NCBI GenBank assembly: GCA_900540475.1
Contig: UQGG01000031.1
Location: 1-64,000, forward strand
Direction: 5' to 3'
DNA: 64,000 bases
From: an uncultured Robinsoniella sp.
GTDB taxonomy: Bacteria; Bacillota; Clostridia; Lachnospirales; Lachnospiraceae
Positions 63,353-64,000 of this stretch are shown here, one piece after another. The notes under the pieces were generated by a model that had not been told where the DNA came from, did no database searches, and saw nothing but the letters and a program-made list of their open reading frames with translations. The position numbers and the translations under genes are program-made. Position 1 is the first letter of the stretch. Each line of letters starts with the position of its first letter.

Positions 63353-64000
63353 ATGGCTAATCAGGATTTTTTTCATGAGATTGCAATGACGAAGCACCCA
63401 ATTGGAACAACTGATCAGGAAGTACAGCCTTTGCCAGTACCGGATATCTGGTTTTCAAAAGAGGACTGCCGTCAGCATAAGATTTACTGGGAGGGGGAAA
63501 AGACATTTGAGGAGCAGTGTGAGGATTTTGCCCGGGATTTAGAAGATATGAGAAACCAATACCGCCCTTACCTGAGAAATTATCTGCCTCACATCCAAAC
63601 CGGAATCCTGGATATGCAATTACAGGAATTTGAATTCCGTTACCGGGAAAAAGGAGAGGTGTTCACAGACCGCAATGATATCAGTAAGGTATGGGAAAAA
63701 GTAACGGTACCAGATTACAGAGGACCTGCGCTGGAGGATGGAAAGTGGAGCGGTTATTACAGATGTTCCTATAAAAACATATGGTCAGAAGAGCTCATTC
63801 AGAATCAGAAGCGGGCTGTTCTGTATTTTCAGTGTGTGGATTATATAGCAGAAATCTACTTGAATGGCAATTATGTAGGCAGCCACGAAGGGTTTTTTGC
63901 ACCTTTTTCATTTGATGTTACAGATTACTTACAAGAGGATAACGAGCTGGTTATCCTGTGCAAAAATGATGTGCCCATACTTGGCGTAGGCCCAGTTCTG
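63353..64000 (+). CDS. GH2-like glycosidase, N-terminal part (cut by window edge)
   Basis: 216 codons remain open to the window end. After ~110 residues of unknown type, a GH2 sugar-binding sandwich domain is visible: YYRCSYKNIW, VLYFQCVDYIAEIYLNGNYV, then GSHEGFFAPFSFDVTDYL and NELVILCKND. This is the jelly roll that precedes the catalytic barrel of GH2 enzymes (beta-galactosidase, beta-glucuronidase, beta-mannosidase). GGGAGGA lies before the ATG. The catalytic part is beyond the window, so the activity cannot be named. No signal peptide is seen. Confidence 0.8.
   Translation, partial: MANQDFFHEIAMTKHPIGTTDQEVQPLPVPDIWFSKEDCRQHKIYWEGEKTFEEQCEDFARDLEDMRNQYRPYLRNYLPHIQTGILDMQLQEFEFRYREKGEVFTDRNDISKVWEKVTVPDYRGPALEDGKWSGYYRCSYKNIWSEELIQNQKRAVLYFQCVDYIAEIYLNGNYVGSHEGFFAPFSFDVTDYLQEDNELVILCKNDVPILGVGPVL

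Overview
The window is a low-to-moderate GC stretch of a Firmicutes chromosome. It most resembles a gut Lachnospiraceae (Clostridia). The indications are strong AGGAGG-type ribosome binding sites, LplABC/YtcP-type sugar importers without ATPases, many AraC-family and YesM-type regulators, a glycyl radical enzyme, a tryptophan T-box, type I holin-like toxin loci, and surface proteins with InlB-type and BspA-type repeats. The genus cannot be fixed from the sequence alone. I see no prophage, integrase, transposase or CRISPR array.

Layout. (1) 0.3-0.7 kb: an orphan small membrane protein between two terminators. (2) 0.8-17 kb: a glycan-use region. Two glycosidase-like proteins (GH5-type and GH101-like) and two oxidoreductases (Gfo/Idh/MocA and MDR) lie on the minus strand. 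Divergent from them are an AraC regulator, a GH88 unsaturated glucuronyl hydrolase, a DUF2264 protein, a permease-permease-lipoprotein importer, and a membrane-anchored AraC sensor-regulator. (3) 17-21.3 kb: a glycyl radical enzyme with its activase, divergent from an AraC regulator. (4) 21.5-26.8 kb: a 48-residue protein overlapping a URO-D/MtaA-like protein, then a 1236-residue secreted beta-helix/CBM9 protein. (5) 27-34.7 kb, minus strand: a six-gene operon of binding protein, two permeases, URO-D-like protein, histidine kinase and AraC response regulator. (6) 34.9-35.4 kb: a tandemly duplicated type I toxin-antitoxin module. (7) 35.6-42.8 kb: a T-box-controlled trpEGDCFBA operon with short tandem repeats in three of its untranslated gaps. 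(8) 42.8-47.9 kb: an AEC transporter and a large PAS/GGDEF/hybrid histidine kinase gene split by an in-frame TAG. (9) 48.0-48.2 kb: tRNA-Tyr and tRNA-Leu. (10) 48.5-54.7 kb: a BspA/InlB-type surface protein, a diguanylate cyclase, an AraC regulator and a third URO-D-like protein. (11) 54.8-59.5 kb: an orphan AraC response regulator, a second type I toxin-antitoxin locus, an AraC regulator and a MATE exporter. (12) 59.6-64 kb: a third LplB/YtcP/LplA importer followed by a GH2-like glycosidase cut by the window edge.

How the parts work together. Three sugar importers are present, and none has an ATPase gene beside it, so they probably share an MsmX/UgpC-like ATPase encoded elsewhere. Each uptake module sits with its own glycosidases or regulators. 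The GH88 enzyme points to uronic-acid-containing glycans as one substrate. Three URO-D-fold proteins lie beside sugar or regulatory genes and not beside haem genes, which suggests a methyl-transfer or other non-haem role.

The observations most worth a second look are the duplicated type I toxin-antitoxin module, in which one toxin copy has lost its ribosome binding site; the ~160-bp palindromic intergenic repeat present twice with a covarying base pair; the TAG-split signalling protein; the tandem repeats in trp operon spacers; and the glycyl radical enzyme of unknown substrate.
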